A program made the position numbers and the translations under genes. Below are positions 14,715-16,085 of a DNA stretch of 16,085 bases, in pieces. The number at the start of each line of letters is the position of its first letter. Position 1 is the stretch's first letter. Source of the DNA: Pyrinomonadaceae bacterium. GTDB taxonomy: Bacteria > Acidobacteriota > Blastocatellia > Pyrinomonadales > Pyrinomonadaceae. Below the pieces are notes generated by a model. That model had not been told where the DNA came from, made no database searches, and saw nothing but the letters and a program-made list of their open reading frames with translations. Location of the stretch: the NCBI GenBank assembly GCA_014379795.1, contig JACMLC010000084.1, positions 1 to 16,085 on the forward strand, in the 5' to 3' direction.

Positions 14715-15819
14715 CTTTTACTATCCACCCGCCGCCGACTACTTCGTCGCCGCGATAAAAGACTGTGGCCTGTCCGGGCGTGATGGCGCGTTGCGGTTCG
14801 TCGAAAGCGATGCATGCGCGCTTGTCGGCGAGCGGTGTGATGGTAGCGTGTGCGGGCGCGTGACGATAACGCACGCGCACCTCTGCGCGGACAGGGCTGT
14901 CCGGCTCGTCAAAGGAAATCCAGTTGACGCCCGCCGCCGTAAACTCGTCGCTTAAAAGCTCGTCCTGCTCGCCGACGACCACAGTGTTGCTCTTCGCGTC
15001 AACTGAAATTACGTACAGCGGTCGTTCATGAGAGATGCCTAAGCCCCTTCGCTGCCCGACCGTGAAGCGATGTATGCCCTGATGCTCGCCGACGCGCTCG
15101 CCGCGCGTGTTCGTAATCTCGCCCACTCCCGGCAGCCTTTCCGTTTGTCCTTCGGCTGCCAGATAACGGTCTATAAAGCCCGCGTAGTCGCCGTCCGGCA
15201 CAAAGCAGATTTCCTGCGATTCGGCTTTTTCCGCGACGGCCAGATGAGCGTCGCGCGCCGCCGCGCGCACCTCCGGCTTGGACATCTCGCCCAAAGGAAA
15301 GAGCGAGCGCGAGAGCTGCGCCTGCGTCAGCTCCCAGAGAAAGTATGACTGGTCTTTCTCAAAATTCTGGCCGCGAAGGAGCCTGTGACGATTAGCATCG
15401 CTGTCAAATTCAACGCGCGCGTAATGACCCGTCGCAACCTTGTCGCACCCGAGGCTCGCCGCCAGGCGGTCAAGCGAAGCGAACTTCAAACGGCTATTGC
15501 ACGCGACGCACGGAATCGGCGTTTCGCCCTCAAGATAACTTGCGATGAAAGGCTCTACAACAGCTTGCTCGAAATCGCGCTCAAGGTTCAGCACGTAAAA
15601 AGGAAAGCCAAGCTCTTCCGCCACGCGCCGCGCATCATACACATCATCCAAAGAGCAACAACGCGAAGGCAAAGGGTCGCCATGCTCGTCCACACTGATG
15701 CCGCGCCGCTGGTTCCAGAGCTGCATGGAAAAACCCACCAGCTCGTGCCCCTGCGCCTTCAAAATCGCCGCCGCCGCGCTCGAATCCACGCCGCCGCTCA
15801 TGGCTACTGCAATCTTCAT
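14671..15819 (-). CDS. mnmA: tRNA-specific 2-thiouridylase MnmA
   Basis: The 382-residue enzyme makes the 2-thio group of wobble uridine in tRNA-Lys, -Glu and -Gln, using ATP and sulfur relayed from a cysteine desulfurase. The PP-loop SGGVDSS (8-14) binds ATP. The catalytic cysteines are Cys104 in TPIPCVACN and Cys205 in SQEICFVPDGDY; Cys107 is also present. The HRFTVGQRRGLGI segment and the C-terminal FYRGDEVVGGGWI fit the family. After GGGWI, where homologues normally end, about 15 further residues (including HRTQDSGL) come from heptad palindrome C. The ATG at 15819 begins the conserved sequence; the ribosome-binding site is weak (GAG only). Heptad palindrome D begins 11 nt upstream and occupies the region where the promoter or leader should be. 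Confidence 0.96.
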   Translation of the reverse strand: MKIAVAMSGGVDSSAAAAILKAQGHELVGFSMQLWNQRRGISVDEHGDPLPSRCCSLDDVYDARRVAEELGFPFYVLNLERDFEQAVVEPFIASYLEGETPIPCVACNSRLKFASLDRLAASLGCDKVATGHYARVEFDSDANRHRLLRGQNFEKDQSYFLWELTQAQLSRSLFPLGEMSKPEVRAAARDAHLAVAEKAESQEICFVPDGDYAGFIDRYLAAEGQTERLPGVGEITNTRGERVGEHQGIHRFTVGQRRGLGISHERPLYVISVDAKSNTVVVGEQDELLSDEFTAAGVNWISFDEPDSPVRAEVRVRYRHAPAHATITPLADKRACIAFDEPQRAITPGQATVFYRGDEVVGGGWIVKAEHRTQDSGLRRKG

Positions 15820-15830
15820 AACTCAAAAAC

Positions 15831-15904
15831 AGTGATGAGTGATGAGTGATAAGTGATGAGACAAAGCGTTTTTCTTATCACTTATCACTCATCACTTATC
15901 ACTT
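15831..15904. repeat. Heptad palindrome D, upstream of mnmA
   Basis: The left arm (15831-15860) is AGTGATG, AGTGATG, AGTGATA, AGTGATG and a partial unit. The right arm (15874-15904) has units CTTATCA, CTTATCA, CTCATCA, CTTATCA and a partial unit, the inverted counterparts, with a 13-nt spacer. It would form a stem of about 30 bp in the mnmA leader if transcription starts farther upstream. Confidence 0.9.
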
Positions 15905-16085
15905 GCTCGTCCGTTTGCCGCCCGTTTACGGCGGGTGTTAAGATGCCTGCTCTGTTGACTTCAACGGCTGACACCAAACATCAAAGAATACCTTAACCGA
16001 AGCATCCCGTCTGCCCCGCCGCTCTGGCCGAAACGACCGGTGATGTTCCGCTCAATTCGAAGGGCGAGGCGGTCGGCGATACGCG
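15905..16085. other. Right-edge sequence without an assignable gene
   Basis: A small GC-rich hairpin (CCGCC/GGCGG near 15918-15936) is visible, and TTGACT at 15956 could be a -35 box, but I see no matching -10. Short open frames run off the edge on both strands (for example ATG 16042 on plus), too short to identify. The mnmA promoter may lie here. Confidence 0.3.

Noticed and set aside
15831..15904. CRISPR array or direct-repeat array
   Set aside because: Units are 7 bp with no spacers, arranged as two inverted arms, and no cas genes are nearby. The same applies to the other three heptad loci.

Overview
The window looks like ordinary chromosome from a GC-rich, Gram-negative-like environmental bacterium. 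Acidobacteriota (class Blastocatellia) is my best guess. It rests on the style of the large Ig-like secreted protein at the left edge, the family-level resemblance of the housekeeping proteins and the abundance of heptad and hairpin repeats. It is an inference and was not tested. No plasmid, phage structural or CRISPR gene is visible.

Layout. Positions 1-2055 are the C-terminal part of a large surface or secreted repeat protein, closed by a strong terminator. Positions 2260-2982 hold one tRNA gene with a CAU anticodon, probably tRNA-Ile2. It is split in the anticodon loop by a 650-nt group I intron whose 3' half carries a recognisable IC3-type core. An HNH homing-endonuclease gene lies inside the intron on the opposite strand, and its stop codon falls within the intron's guide sequence. 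A second, unrelated HNH/zinc-ribbon gene (3006-3587) starts 24 nt after the tRNA and overlaps the next gene by four bases. Together, 2260-3587 look like an acquired mobile cassette in a chromosomal tRNA gene, visibly richer in A+T than its surroundings.

Positions 3584-8494 are a plus-strand run of a Gfo/Idh/MocA oxidoreductase and the two subunits of a hydantoinase/5-oxoprolinase (hyuA, hyuB), the last two overlapping by ATGA. A gene-poor stretch (8495-8964) contains a promoter-like site and a terminator, so it may encode a small RNA. On the minus strand galU and fabG form a pair (10612 to 8965). Divergent from them, serS and a DinB-family gene lie on the plus strand (10787-12557). They converge on sppA (14517 to 12727), which follows mnmA (15819 to 14671) on the minus strand.

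Two repeat classes cut across this layout. Four loci (4673-4839, 7195-7272, 14628-14714, 15831-15904) share one design: two inverted arms of about four tandem 7-bp units. The heptad sequence differs at each locus. Three of them enter coding sequence: one supplies the C-terminus of the oxidoreductase and the N-terminus of HyuA, one sits wholly inside hyuB without breaking its frame, and one supplies the C-terminal tail of MnmA. The fourth lies just before mnmA. A separate three-hairpin element (12600-12721) separates the convergent DinB and sppA genes.

The most interesting items are the intron with its antisense endonuclease and the frame-preserving heptad palindromes. Start sites, domain limits and family names come from reading the sequence; no database was consulted.
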